A stretch of 20,085 nucleotides of DNA from Verrucomicrobiota bacterium (GCA_023410155.1 JAEYQF010000110.1:1-20085); one strand, 5' to 3'. Shown: positions 7,256-15,620, counted from the first letter of the stretch. Notes: generated by a model not told the origin, from the sequence alone. Translations and numbers: made by a program.

Positions 7256-8343
7256 GAGGCGGCGAGCGCCGGACTTTCGGCGTGGGGGCGGATAGGGTGA
7301 ACGATGAAATCGGCTACGCGGTCAAGCGGAAGCTGCCGCTGAGAGGCGCCGTTTTCCCATGCGGCCCGCGGCATGCCGTAGACGACGGAGCTCGCTTCGT
7401 CCTGCGAAAACGTGGTCGCGCCGGCTTCGCGCAGGCGCAGCAGGCCTTCGGCGCCGTCCTTGCCCATGCCGGTGAGCACGCCGGCGATGGTGTGCGGGCC
7501 CGCACCGCAGTCAGCAGCGGATTTGAACAACAGATCGACGGCGGGGCGCTGATGCCAGATCTGCGGTCCCGAGGTCACGCGGGCCCGGTAGTGGTCGCGC
7601 TCCCACTGGACGAGGAGGTGAAAATTTCCCGGGGCGACGAGCGCGAGGCCGGGGCGGAGGATGTCGCCGTCGACGGCTTCGCGCACCTCGAACGCGCACT
7701 GCGTCCGCAGCCGGTCGGCGAAGGCTTTGGAGAAAACGGGCGGAATGTGTTGCACGACCGCGATTGGCGGCAATCCGCCGGGCAGTCGCGTGAGGACCTC
7801 GCGGAGCGCTTCAGTGCCGCCGGTCGATGCGCCGAGGAGGATGAGCTGGCGGGAAGCAAGCGAGCCGCCGCTCGACGGGATGCGCGGCGGGATCGCCGGA
7901 GTGGGCGCGGCGGCGACCGGACGCGCGCGCACGAACCGTGCACTGGCGGCGGCCTTGATGCATGCGATGAGTTTGGGGCCGAGGTCGCCGAAGGAGTAGG
8001 AGCCCGAGGGTTTGCCCAGCACGTCGCAGGCTCCGAGCCGGAGCGCTTCGAGCGCGAAATCGGAGCCGCGTTGCGTGAGCGAACTCATGATCACCACCGG
8101 CATCGGGTGCTGCTCCATCAGGATGCGGAGGAAGGTGAGCCCATCCATGCGCGGCATCTCAAGGTCGAGCGTGAGCACGTCGGGGTTGAGCTCCTTGATC
8201 TTGTCGCGGGCGATGTAGGGGTCGACGGCGGTGCCGACGACCTCCAGTTCCGGATCGGCGCGCAGGGCGTCGGTGACGAGTTTCCGCACCACGGCGGAAT
8301 CGTCGACCACGAGGACTCGGATCGGACGGGAAAGCGTGCTCAC
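7252..8343 (-). CDS. cheB: Protein-glutamate methylesterase/glutaminase response regulator CheB
   Basis: Removes methyl groups from receptors when phosphorylated by CheA, giving adaptation. The 363-aa protein has a REC domain (about 8-125) with phospho-acceptor Asp60 (LTLDLEMPRMDG), Ser87 and Lys111, a linker, then the methylesterase domain (about 165-350). The catalytic triad is visible: Ser173 in GASTGG, His199 in VVQHIPP and Asp296 in GMGKDGAEG. The start is a GTG that overlaps the cheR stop (GTGA). The stop overlaps the next gene's ATG. Translation of the three genes is probably coupled. No Shine-Dalgarno precedes it. Confidence 0.97.
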   Translation of the reverse strand: MSTLSRPIRVLVVDDSAVVRKLVTDALRADPELEVVGTAVDPYIARDKIKELNPDVLTLDLEMPRMDGLTFLRILMEQHPMPVVIMSSLTQRGSDFALEALRLGACDVLGKPSGSYSFGDLGPKLIACIKAAASARFVRARPVAAAPTPAIPPRIPSSGGSLASRQLILLGASTGGTEALREVLTRLPGGLPPIAVVQHIPPVFSKAFADRLRTQCAFEVREAVDGDILRPGLALVAPGNFHLLVQWERDHYRARVTSGPQIWHQRPAVDLLFKSAADCGAGPHTIAGVLTGMGKDGAEGLLRLREAGATTFSQDEASSVVYGMPRAAWENGASQRQLPLDRVADFIVHPIRPHAESPALAAS

Positions 8344-9251
8344 GGGGAGAGAGGCTTGCGGTAGGTGGCGGGCCGGATGCTTTGCAGCGAGTGCTTGATC
8401 GCCGTCAGGCTCTCGGCGTGACCAACGAGCAGGTAACCGCCCGGCACGAGGTGGCGCGTGAGTTTGTTCACCAACTCCTCCTGCGTGGGGCGATCGAAGT
8501 AGATCATGACGTTGCGGCAGAAGATCACCTGGAAAAGCTCTTTGAAGGGTGGCTCGCCCTCGAGCAGGTTGAGGTGGCGGAAATTGACGCGGTTACGCAG
8601 GTCCGCCTTCACCCGAAAGTTGCCTTCATGCGGCCCGAAGCCGCGCTGGAAATGACGCGTGATCGTCTCGCGCGGCATCTTGCCCAGAGTCTCTTCCTTG
8701 TAGATGCCGTCGCGTGCTTTCGCGAGGACGCGGCGCGAGATGTCGGTCGCCTCGATTTGCCACGGGAAGTCCGCCATGCATTCGGCGAGCGTGATCGCGA
8801 TGGAGTAGGGCTCCTCGCCGGAAGACGAGGCCGCGCTCCAGACGTTGAATCGCGACCAGCGTTCCTTCGCCGCGCGGGCGCGCATCTCAGGCACGACGGT
8901 CTGGCGCAAGAAGTCGAAGTGCGCGATCTCGCGGAAGAAGAACGTGTGATTCGTCGAGATGACGTCGATGAGGTTGGCGAGCTCCTCGTCGGCGCCGGGA
9001 GTTTGCAGCAGGGCGCAGTAGTCGGTGATTGAGCTCAGATTGGTGGCGCGCAGCCGCTTGCCGAGGCGTGCCGCCACCAGCTCGCGTTTGTCCGCGCTCA
9101 AACTGATACGGCTCCGCTCGTAAACGAGGCCGCGGATAAACTCAAAATCGCTGTCCCTCATGAGGTGCTGCCCCCGTATATCGTCGCACGGCCCGAAGAA
9201 TGAAGCGCTCGCCACGTTTTCGTCGGCGGGTGCGGCAAAAATTTCCTCCAT
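8340..9251 (-). CDS. cheR: Chemotaxis protein methyltransferase CheR
   Basis: Methylates receptor glutamates using S-adenosylmethionine. The 303-aa protein has a helical N-terminal domain (about 34-95), NHTFFFRE (101-108), a SAM-binding segment with SGEEPYSIAI (144-153), DISRRVLAKAR (170-180), and the late block IFCRNVMIYFD (243-253) followed by PGGYLLVGHAESL. The ATG at 9251 gives about 30 extra residues before the usual domain start. An internal ATG at 9161 (MRDSDFEF) is a reasonable alternative. This is the first gene of the leftward che cluster and is divergent from flgB, so its promoter must lie in 9252-9344. I find no convincing consensus there. Confidence 0.96.
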   Translation of the reverse strand: MEEIFAAPADENVASASFFGPCDDIRGQHLMRDSDFEFIRGLVYERSRISLSADKRELVAARLGKRLRATNLSSITDYCALLQTPGADEELANLIDVISTNHTFFFREIAHFDFLRQTVVPEMRARAAKERWSRFNVWSAASSSGEEPYSIAITLAECMADFPWQIEATDISRRVLAKARDGIYKEETLGKMPRETITRHFQRGFGPHEGNFRVKADLRNRVNFRHLNLLEGEPPFKELFQVIFCRNVMIYFDRPTQEELVNKLTRHLVPGGYLLVGHAESLTAIKHSLQSIRPATYRKPLSP

Positions 9252-9344
9252 CTCCGTTCAGGTGAATGCCGTTCTGAGGCCGACGGGGAAAACTACATCT
9301 CCAAACAAAGCGTAATCAACAGGTTGTAGGTGCAGAAAACTCGC

Positions 9345-9360
9345 TGGCACCTCGTTTGCT
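9345..9360 (+). promoter_or_regulatory. Sigma-54 promoter for the flgB flagellar operon
   Basis: TGGCAC, five bases, TTGCT matches the RpoN consensus (TGGCAC, five bases, TTGCA/T) exactly at the core, with correct GG-to-GC spacing. Taking the C at 9359 as -12, transcription should start near 9371. That leaves only about five bases before the flgB ATG at 9376. Sigma-54 control of rod/MS-ring/hook genes is established in several polarly flagellated bacteria. No activator gene is visible in the window. Confidence 0.85.
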
Positions 9361-9375
9361 TAAGGGCGCGTGCCC

Positions 9376-9765
9376 ATGATCGACCCGATCTTCCACGCTG
9401 AAAACTACCAGCTCGCTCGCAAACTCCTCGATGCGACTGCGCTCCGCCAGGAAGCCATCGCGTCCAACATCGCCAACGCCGAGACCCCGGGTTACCGCCG
9501 TCTCGATGTTTCGCCCGATTTCGCGTCGCAGTTGAAGTCGCGCCTCGCTGCGGGCGATTTCGCCGCGACGGCCAGCCAGATCCGCCCGCAGCTCACGGAG
9601 GATCACACCGCCCGCTCGATGCGTCCCGATGGCAACACCGTCGAACTCGAGCGCGAACTGATCGCGATGAACGCCAACGCCGTTCAGCACGAGTTCCTCA
9701 CCGAGATGATCTCGGGCAACCTCAAGCAGCTGCGCCTGGCCATCACCGGCCGCGCCGCGATGTAA
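9376..9765 (+). CDS. flgB: Flagellar basal-body rod protein FlgB
   Basis: Proximal rod subunit exported through the flagellar type III apparatus. From the ATG it is 129 aa, a normal length. The rod-family N-terminal motif is present (ASNIANAETPGYRRLDV, 29-45), and the C-terminal helix (VELERELIAMNANAVQHEFL, 89-108) is typical. A GTG two codons upstream (9370) is in frame, but the predicted sigma-54 start near 9371 would exclude it, so I prefer ATG 9376. It is the first gene of the long rightward flagellar operon, and flgC follows 13 bases after the stop. Confidence 0.96.
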   Translation: MIDPIFHAENYQLARKLLDATALRQEAIASNIANAETPGYRRLDVSPDFASQLKSRLAAGDFAATASQIRPQLTEDHTARSMRPDGNTVELERELIAMNANAVQHEFLTEMISGNLKQLRLAITGRAAM

Positions 9766-9778
9766 GCCGCCCTGCGTC

Positions 9779-10198
9779 ATGAATCTCATCTCCGGCATCG
9801 ACGTCACCAGCAGCGCGCTCAACGCGCAGAAGACCCGCCTCGATATCGTCGCGCAAAACATCGCCAACGCGCAGACGACCCGCACCGCCCACGGCACGCC
9901 GTATCAACGCCAGGTCGTTTCCTTCGAGACCGAGCTGATTCGCCGCGCCGGCAATGCGGGCCTCTCTCTCCAAGGCGTCAAGGTCGCCAACATCGCCACC
10001 GACCGCACCCCCGGTCAGCAGGTTTACAATCCCCAGCATCCCGACGCTGCGGCCGACGGCACCGTCACGATGCCCAACATCAACCTCTCCTACGAGATGG
10101 TGGATCTGATCACCGCCTCGCGCGCCTACGAGGCGAACCTCGCAGTCGCCAAGAACGCGCGCCAGATGGCGCTCAAGACCCTTCAGATCGGCAAGTAA
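9779..10198 (+). CDS. flgC: Flagellar basal-body rod protein FlgC
   Basis: Proximal rod subunit of 139 aa. The N-terminal rod-family helix and motif are present (SALNAQKTRLDIVAQNIANA, 12-31), as are the FlgC-specific GTPYQRQVVSFE (39-50) and the C-terminal coiled helix (YEMVDLITASRAYEANLAVA, 105-124). It follows flgB directly and precedes fliE, the standard flgBC-fliE order. No Shine-Dalgarno lies before the ATG. Confidence 0.97.
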   Translation: MNLISGIDVTSSALNAQKTRLDIVAQNIANAQTTRTAHGTPYQRQVVSFETELIRRAGNAGLSLQGVKVANIATDRTPGQQVYNPQHPDAAADGTVTMPNINLSYEMVDLITASRAYEANLAVAKNARQMALKTLQIGK

Positions 10199-10260
10199 AC
10201 CCACGGCCGAGAGCTGAACTCTAGCCTCTCCGCCCTTCGCACTCAGCTCCATCTCCCACC

Positions 10261-10593
10261 ATGTCTCCCATCGGCTCCGTCAATCCGCTCGCCGCCTCCG
10301 CCCTCACCCGGATCGATGCCCCGTTGCCGAAGACTGCGCTGGTGCCGTCCGGCCCGTTGCCGTCCGCCCCGGCCGATGGCTTTGGCAACATGCTCGAGGG
10401 GCTCGTCTCCACGACACTCGACAAGATGGATACGTCGCGCATGGCCGCGCAAAAAGTGTTGCTCGGCGAGTCCGAGAACCTGCACGGCGCGATGATCGCG
10501 ATGCAGGAGTCGTCGATCGCATTCGGCCTCATGGTCGAGGTCCGCAACAAGCTCGTGGAATCCTACCAGGAATTGATGCGCATGCAGGTGTGA
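10261..10593 (+). CDS. fliE: Flagellar hook-basal body complex protein FliE
   Basis: Small protein that joins the MS ring to the rod. It is 110 aa, usual for the family, with a Pro/Ala-rich N-terminus (1-40). The conserved C-terminal part follows: FGNMLEGLV (41-49), LGESENLHGAMIAMQESSIA (68-87) and FGLMVEVRNKLVESYQELMR (88-107). It lies between flgC and fliF with 60-base gaps on each side. The pyrimidine-rich leader lacks a Shine-Dalgarno. Confidence 0.95.
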   Translation: MSPIGSVNPLAASALTRIDAPLPKTALVPSGPLPSAPADGFGNMLEGLVSTTLDKMDTSRMAAQKVLLGESENLHGAMIAMQESSIAFGLMVEVRNKLVESYQELMRMQV

Positions 10594-10653
10594 GCCCGCG
10601 CGCACCACGCTCTTTATTTTCTCTCCTGAAATTTTTGCCCGGCGAAACGTCCG

Positions 10654-12267
10654 ATGAAGAACTTCACTCAATCCCTGCTCGATCTGTGGAAGCAGCTAGG
10701 CCTCAACCAGCGCGTGTCGCTGATCGTGGCCGCCATCGCGGTGGTGGGCGGCATGATCGCGCTCGTCATGTGGTCGCGCCGGCCCGATATGCAGCTCCTC
10801 TATGCGCGCCTGAGTGAGAAGGACGCCGCTGCGATCATCGGCCAGCTGCAGTCGCAGAACATCCCGGTGGAAGTGTCTGCAGGCGGCACCGCGGTCTCCG
10901 TGCCGGCTGATCGCGTTTACAAGCTGCGCATGGATCTCGCCTCGAAGGGGCTTCCGAGTGGCGACGGCGTGGGCTTCGAGATTTTCGACAAGGGTCAGTT
11001 CGGCCTCTCCGACTTCGTGCAGCGCACGAACTACCTCCGCGCCGTGCAGGGCGAGCTCGCCCGCACGATCATGCAGCTCCACGGCGTCCGCGCGGCCCGC
11101 GTCATGATCGTGCAGCCCGAAAACCGCCTGCTGCTCACCGAGCAGGGCGTGAAGTCCACTGCTTCGGTTTTCGTCGATGTCGGCGGCGGCCGCCTCGATC
11201 CCGATCAGGTCAACGCGATCCGTCATCTCGTCGCCAATGCCGTCCAGGGTCTCGCGCCCGACCAGGTCGCCGTGGTCGACAACCGCGGCCGCACGCTTTC
11301 CGAGGAGTTGAAACAGGATCCCACCCTGGGCACCGCCTCCTCGCAGATTCGTTATCGCCAGCAGGTCGAAGATTACTTCGCCAAGAAAGTGGAGACGATG
11401 CTCTCCGCCGTCATCGGGCCCGGCAACGCGGTGGTCCGCGTCTCGGCCGAGATCGAGACCGAGGCCATGACGCTCGTCTCGGAGACATTTGACCCCGAGG
11501 GCCAGGTCGTGCGCTCCCAATCGATGACGGAGGACTCCTCCTCGACAGCCGAGACCCGCACCTCCGGCGGCTTGGTCGGCGTCAGCGCCAACGTCCCGGA
11601 AAAGAATGCCGGTGCCGAAACTTCGCGCCCCGTTTCCAACTCCGAACAGACGCGCAAGAACCGCACCACCACTTACGAGATCAACCGCGTCACGACCAAC
11701 ACCACGCGCAACCCCGGCTCGATCAAGAATCTCACCGCCGCGGTGTTCATCGCGCCACGCCCGGCGCCCCCCGCCGCCGCTCCCGCCGCGCCTGGCGCTG
11801 CTCCTGCACCGGTCGAAGCACCCAAGCGCACGCCGCAGGAACTGGAGGCGCTGCGTCAACTCGTGATCAACGCGCTCGGCCTCAAGCCGCTCCCCGGACA
11901 GCCGCTCGACAGCCTCGTCTCCGTGCAGGAGATGCCGTTCCAATCGATCGAGCGCGTGCCCGAGCAGATCACCGCGATCCAAAACGAGAATCGCTGGCAG
12001 GGTTGGATCGAGGCCGGCAGCCGCTGGGCCGCCGTCGCCGGCGCCGTGATCATCCTGATGATTTTCTGGCGCATGCTCGGGAAGCAAAAGCCCGAACCGG
12101 TTCCGGTCGAAGTGCTCTCGCTCAGCCCCGAGGCCGCGCAGCGCGCTCTTCCCACCGGCAACGGCATCACGCCCGATCTGCTCAACGAGCTCATTCGCCA
12201 GAAGCCCGCTAATGTCGGCGTCGCTCTCCGCGACTGGGTCGCCGCCGGCAGCAACACGAAGAACTGA
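10654..12267 (+). CDS. fliF: Flagellar MS-ring protein FliF
   Basis: Builds the inner-membrane MS ring that houses the export gate and carries FliG. The 537-aa protein has TM1 at about 21-40, a YscJ-like periplasmic ring domain (about 45-215, including DFVQRTNYLRAVQGELARTI at 120-139), and the FliF C domain with a Ser/Thr-rich loop (about 280-350). An Ala/Pro-rich stretch (368-390), TM2 at about 457-473 and a short cytoplasmic tail follow. The tail (TPDLLNELIRQKPANVGVAL, 506-525) matches the FliG-binding region known in the family. fliG follows after 30 bases. Confidence 0.97.
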   Translation: MKNFTQSLLDLWKQLGLNQRVSLIVAAIAVVGGMIALVMWSRRPDMQLLYARLSEKDAAAIIGQLQSQNIPVEVSAGGTAVSVPADRVYKLRMDLASKGLPSGDGVGFEIFDKGQFGLSDFVQRTNYLRAVQGELARTIMQLHGVRAARVMIVQPENRLLLTEQGVKSTASVFVDVGGGRLDPDQVNAIRHLVANAVQGLAPDQVAVVDNRGRTLSEELKQDPTLGTASSQIRYRQQVEDYFAKKVETMLSAVIGPGNAVVRVSAEIETEAMTLVSETFDPEGQVVRSQSMTEDSSSTAETRTSGGLVGVSANVPEKNAGAETSRPVSNSEQTRKNRTTTYEINRVTTNTTRNPGSIKNLTAAVFIAPRPAPPAAAPAAPGAAPAPVEAPKRTPQELEALRQLVINALGLKPLPGQPLDSLVSVQEMPFQSIERVPEQITAIQNENRWQGWIEAGSRWAAVAGAVIILMIFWRMLGKQKPEPVPVEVLSLSPEAAQRALPTGNGITPDLLNELIRQKPANVGVALRDWVAAGSNTKN

Positions 12268-12297
12268 GCCCGGTGACCTCGCGCCCCGTTTTCCGCC

Positions 12298-13317
12298 ATG
12301 GCTGACCTCGATTTCTCCAAGATGAGCCGGCTGCAGAAGCTCGCCGTGTTCCTCGTGACCATCGGTCCCGAGGCGGCAGCCAGCGTGCTCAAGCAGTTCG
12401 ATGATGGAGAGGTGGAAATCCTCTGCCGCGAGATGTCCGCCCTCACGATCATTCCCGAGGCCACGCAGAAAGCCGCCGTCGAGGAGTTCGCCTCCGTCGT
12501 CGCGCAAAGCGCCACTTCAGCTCTGGGCGGCCTCGGCTATGCGCAGCGCACGCTCGAGATCGCCAAGGGCGACTACAAGGCCTCCGCCATCATCAGCCGC
12601 GTTGGCCCGGTCGGCACTTCCGTCGAGGTGATCCAGGAAATCTCCGAGATGGAGGGCCGCCAGATCTTCAACCTCATCAAGCACGAGCAACCCCAGACGA
12701 TCTCCTTCGTGCTCTCCTATCTCGATGGTGCCAAGGCCGCCGAGGTCTTTGGCCTGCTCGGGCCCGAACTGCGCGAGGAGGTCATCGAGCGGCTCGGCAC
12801 GATCGAGTCCACCTCGCTCGAGCTCGTGAGCAAGATCGCGCGCAGCCTCGGCAAACATTTCGACACCAAGGTGCGCCCTGCCTTCCACCGCAGCGGAGGC
12901 GTGCGGGCTGTCGCCGACCTGCTGAACCAGCTCGAGAAGGACATGAGCAAGAACCTGCTCGCCCGCCTCGAGGAGCGGAATGCCCAGCTCAGCGCCGCCA
13001 TTCGCAAGAAGCTCTTCTCGTTCGAGGATCTCGGCCGCTTGCAGCCGGCCGATCTGCAGCGCGTCTTGCGCGAAGTGGATTCGTCCAACCTCGCGATCGC
13101 GATGAAGTCCGCCAGCGAGTCGCTGCGCGAGAAAATCTACGGCGCCATCTCCAAGCGCGCCGCCGAAAGCCTCCGCGAGGAGATCGAGCTGCTCGGCCCG
13201 GTGCGCCTCAAGGACGTCGAGGCCGCGCAGGACGCCATCATCCAGGCGGTCCGTCGGCTCGAGGAGGAAGGCCAGATCACGCTCGAGTCCGACTCTGCCC
13301 AAAGCCTTGTCGCCTAA
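12298..13317 (+). CDS. fliG: Flagellar motor switch protein FliG
   Basis: Rotor protein that binds FliF, forms part of the C ring and interacts with the stator to make torque. It has 339 aa, the standard length. Three domains are visible: the FliF-binding N-terminal part (RLQKLAVFLVTIG from 11), the middle domain with an EQPQTIS version of the EHPQ motif (130-136), and the C-terminal domain. The C-terminal domain has LFSFEDL (239-245) and the charged torque helix around SKRAAESLREEIELLGPVR (285-303). A 67-codon ORF begins two bases after the stop. Confidence 0.97.
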   Translation: MADLDFSKMSRLQKLAVFLVTIGPEAAASVLKQFDDGEVEILCREMSALTIIPEATQKAAVEEFASVVAQSATSALGGLGYAQRTLEIAKGDYKASAIISRVGPVGTSVEVIQEISEMEGRQIFNLIKHEQPQTISFVLSYLDGAKAAEVFGLLGPELREEVIERLGTIESTSLELVSKIARSLGKHFDTKVRPAFHRSGGVRAVADLLNQLEKDMSKNLLARLEERNAQLSAAIRKKLFSFEDLGRLQPADLQRVLREVDSSNLAIAMKSASESLREKIYGAISKRAAESLREEIELLGPVRLKDVEAAQDAIIQAVRRLEEEGQITLESDSAQSLVA

Positions 13318-13319
13318 AA

Positions 13320-13523
13320 ATGGATACAATCATACATCTCTCCAAACCCCGCCGCCCCAACCCGCGCCACCGCGTCGGTCCCCGTGCGCTCAAGGCCACG
13401 CGGGTCACCCTCGAGGACACGCTCGAGCTGCTCTGCGCCGACGTCTTCGGCTTCGTTCGTCCGGCGACATCGGGCGCCATGCGACGCACCGCGTTGCGCC
13501 CCGAGCCCGCCTTCCGTTCCTGA
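13320..13523 (+). CDS. Small hypothetical protein (67 aa) between fliG and fliH
   Basis: I do not recognise this protein. The reading frame starts with ATG two bases after the fliG stop and ends six bases before the fliH ATG, the tight packing of the neighbouring genes. Codons strongly favour G or C at the third position, as in real genes here. The N-terminal third is basic (KPRRPNPRHRVGPRALKATR, 9-28). A short hydrophobic/acidic stretch follows (LEDTLELLCADVFGFV, 31-46). There is no signal peptide. It is in the same frame as fliH, separated by one TGA. It may be a small flagellar accessory protein or a remnant of an N-terminal extension of FliH. Confidence 0.6.
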   Translation: MDTIIHLSKPRRPNPRHRVGPRALKATRVTLEDTLELLCADVFGFVRPATSGAMRRTALRPEPAFRS

Positions 13524-13529
13524 CGTTTC

Positions 13530-14111
13530 ATGGCCTTCGCGAAACTCATCGCTTTCGATCGCCCCCTGGTCGGTGTCTCTGCTCCGGGCATCGGTGACCG
13601 CCTCTACACGGAGGCGGAGGTCGCGAAGCGAACCGAGGCGGCCTACCGCCGCGGCATCGACGATGCCCGCGCCTCCGCCGACCAGCAGATGGTCGAGTTT
13701 CGCGCCGACATCGAACAACTCAACGACGGCATCCTGAAAAAACTCTCCACCGTCGAGCCCCTGCTCGTCGCCCAGCTGCGTGACGCCCTGCCTGGCCTCG
13801 CCGTCGAGATCGCGCGCCGGCTGCTCGCGGGCTTCGAGCCGCCGCCGGAACTTGTTGCCCGTCTCTGCGAAGAGGCTCTCGCCGAACTTTTCCCCGAGCG
13901 CGAGAACCTCGAGCTGATCGTCGGCCCGCGGGATGCGGACTTCCTCACCAAACTCAATCCCGAGTGGATGCAGCGCTATCCCGGCCTGCGGGTCCGCATC
14001 GAGCCCGCGCTCGCTCCCGGCGATTGCCAGGTGCGCAGCCGCTTCGGTCTCACCGATGCCCGCCAGCAAACGAAGCTCAAGGTGCTGGCTCATTCGCTTT
14101 CCAGCCACTGA
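13530..14111 (+). CDS. fliH: Flagellar export ATPase regulator FliH
   Basis: Peripheral stalk-like protein that binds and restrains the export ATPase FliI. It is 193 aa, somewhat short against about 230. The N-terminal helix has the expected pattern (EAEVAKRTEAAYRRGIDDAR, 28-47). The C-terminal domain carries the family features, ELIVGPRDADFL (128-139) and RYPGLRVRIEPALAPGDCQV (149-168), then a RFGLTDARQQTKLKVL end. Its place directly before fliI supports the call. No Shine-Dalgarno lies before the ATG. Confidence 0.87.
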   Translation: MAFAKLIAFDRPLVGVSAPGIGDRLYTEAEVAKRTEAAYRRGIDDARASADQQMVEFRADIEQLNDGILKKLSTVEPLLVAQLRDALPGLAVEIARRLLAGFEPPPELVARLCEEALAELFPERENLELIVGPRDADFLTKLNPEWMQRYPGLRVRIEPALAPGDCQVRSRFGLTDARQQTKLKVLAHSLSSH

Positions 14112-14126
14112 TCCCCAACTCCTCCC

Positions 14127-14294
14127 ATGATCTCCCTCTGTCCCGATCCCAAGACGTGCCAGCGGTGTGGCTGCAAAGGATTCTGCCGCCTGCCCGCCGG
14201 CTCCTTCTACACCGTCGAAACCGCGCCGCCGCCCACCGTATCCACTCTTCGGATGCGCCGGGAAACCGCCTTGCGCCGCAAGCCCCGCTCCTGA
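14127..14294 (+). CDS. Small cysteine-rich hypothetical protein (55 aa) between fliH and fliI
   Basis: I do not recognise this protein. The ATG lies 15 bases after the fliH stop and the TGA six bases before the fliI ATG. The first 20 residues contain five cysteines, at 5, 11, 14, 16 and 20 (CPDPKTCQRCGCKGFC), a spacing that could bind zinc or an iron-sulfur cluster. The C-terminal part is Pro- and Arg-rich and basic (RMRRETALRRKPRS, 42-55). Third codon positions are mostly G/C. No signal peptide or membrane segment is visible. Its position suggests a cytoplasmic factor linked to the export ATPase complex, but this is inference from context. Confidence 0.55.
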   Translation: MISLCPDPKTCQRCGCKGFCRLPAGSFYTVETAPPPTVSTLRMRRETALRRKPRS

Positions 14295-14300
14295 TCCGCC

Positions 14301-15620
14301 ATGTCCGCTGTCGCTCCTCTCGTCGATGTGCTCCGCACGCAGGTTCGCCACCTGCCGCCGGTGCAGCGCATCGGCGCAGTCACGGGCGTGCAGGGGCTTA
14401 TCATCGAATCCGACGGCCCCAATGTGGGCCTCGGTGAACTTTGCCTCGTCCGTTCCCCGCGCTTCGATTTCGAGGTGCGGGCCGAGGTGGTGGGGTTCCG
14501 CGAACACCGCGTGCTGCTGATGCCGCTCGGCGATGCCGCGGGCCTCCACGTCGGCTGCGAAGTCGCCGCCTGCGATCGGCCCGCGCTCCCGCGGCCAGGC
14601 CCCGAGATGCTCGGCCGCGTGGTCGACGCGCTCGGCCGGCCCTTCGATGGACTCGGCCTCATGCCGGTCGATCGCAACCTCTCGCATAACGCCCAGCCGC
14701 CGCATCCTCTGCGCCGGCAGCGCATCAAGCACGCCTTCACGACCGGCGTGCGCGCGATCGACACGTTCATCCCCTTTGGTCGCGGTCAGCGTCTCGGTCT
14801 CTTCGCCGGCTCCGGCGTCGGCAAGTCGACGCTCATGGGCATGATCGCGCGCGGCTCCGAGGCCGACGTGATCGTGATCGCGCTCGTCGGTGAACGTGGT
14901 CGCGAAGTCCGCGAGTTCATCGAGAAAGACCTCGGTCCCGAGGGCATGAAACGCGCCATCGTCGTCGTCGCCACGTCCGACACGCCCGCGCCCCTTCGTC
15001 TGCGCGCCGCGTTCACCGCCACCGCCATCGCTGAAGCCTGGCGCGATGCCGGCAAGAACGTCCTCTTCATGATGGACTCGGTCACGCGCTTCGCGATGGC
15101 CCAGCGCGAAATCGGTCTCGCGATCGGTGAGCCGCCCGCGACGCGCGGTTACACGCCATCGGTTTTCGCCATGTTGCCGCGCTTGCTCGAGCGCGCCGGC
15201 GCCGGCGAGCAGGGCGCTATCACGGCACTCTACACGGTGCTCGTCGAGGGCGACGACATGAACGAGCCCGTCGCCGACGCCGTCCGCGGTATTCTCGACG
15301 GCCACATCGTGCTTTCGCGCCAGCTCGCGCACTTCAATCATTATCCCGCCATCGATGTGCTCGAGAGCGTCAGCCGCCTCACGCGCGACGTTTGCACGCC
15401 GGAGGAGGTCGCCCTCGCGGGGCGTGCCCGCGAACACCTCGCGCTGTATCGGAAAAACGAGGACCTCGTCTCCATCGGTGCTTACCAGAAGGGCGGCAAC
15501 AGCGCGCTCGATCGCGCGATCGCGCTGCACGAGCCGCTGAGAAATTTCCTGCGCCAGCCCGTGCAGGAGCACACCCCGAGAGCCCAGAGCTTTCTCAACC
15601 TCAAACAAATCCTCGCATGA
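14301..15620 (+). CDS. fliI: Flagellum-specific export ATPase FliI
   Basis: ATPase of the flagellar type III export apparatus, related to the F1 beta subunit. The 439-aa length is normal. A beta-barrel N-terminal domain is followed by Walker A AGSGVGKST (169-177), the VGERGREV loop (197-204), Walker B VLFMMDS (254-260) and the C-terminal SRQLAHFNHYPAIDVLESVS (339-358). The stop codon overlaps the fliJ ATG (ATGA), which suggests translational coupling. The start lies six bases after the cysteine-rich small ORF. Confidence 0.97.
   Translation: MSAVAPLVDVLRTQVRHLPPVQRIGAVTGVQGLIIESDGPNVGLGELCLVRSPRFDFEVRAEVVGFREHRVLLMPLGDAAGLHVGCEVAACDRPALPRPGPEMLGRVVDALGRPFDGLGLMPVDRNLSHNAQPPHPLRRQRIKHAFTTGVRAIDTFIPFGRGQRLGLFAGSGVGKSTLMGMIARGSEADVIVIALVGERGREVREFIEKDLGPEGMKRAIVVVATSDTPAPLRLRAAFTATAIAEAWRDAGKNVLFMMDSVTRFAMAQREIGLAIGEPPATRGYTPSVFAMLPRLLERAGAGEQGAITALYTVLVEGDDMNEPVADAVRGILDGHIVLSRQLAHFNHYPAIDVLESVSRLTRDVCTPEEVALAGRAREHLALYRKNEDLVSIGAYQKGGNSALDRAIALHEPLRNFLRQPVQEHTPRAQSFLNLKQILA

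Noticed and set aside
9252..9344. TTGATT/TAGTTT as a sigma-70 promoter for cheR
   Set aside because: Both boxes are poor matches with an 18-base spacer, so the support is too weak to list as a feature.
10209..10249. GAGCTGA / TCAGCTC inverted repeat before fliE
   Set aside because: The stem is only seven bases with a loop of more than 20 bases and no T tract, as expected by chance in such DNA.
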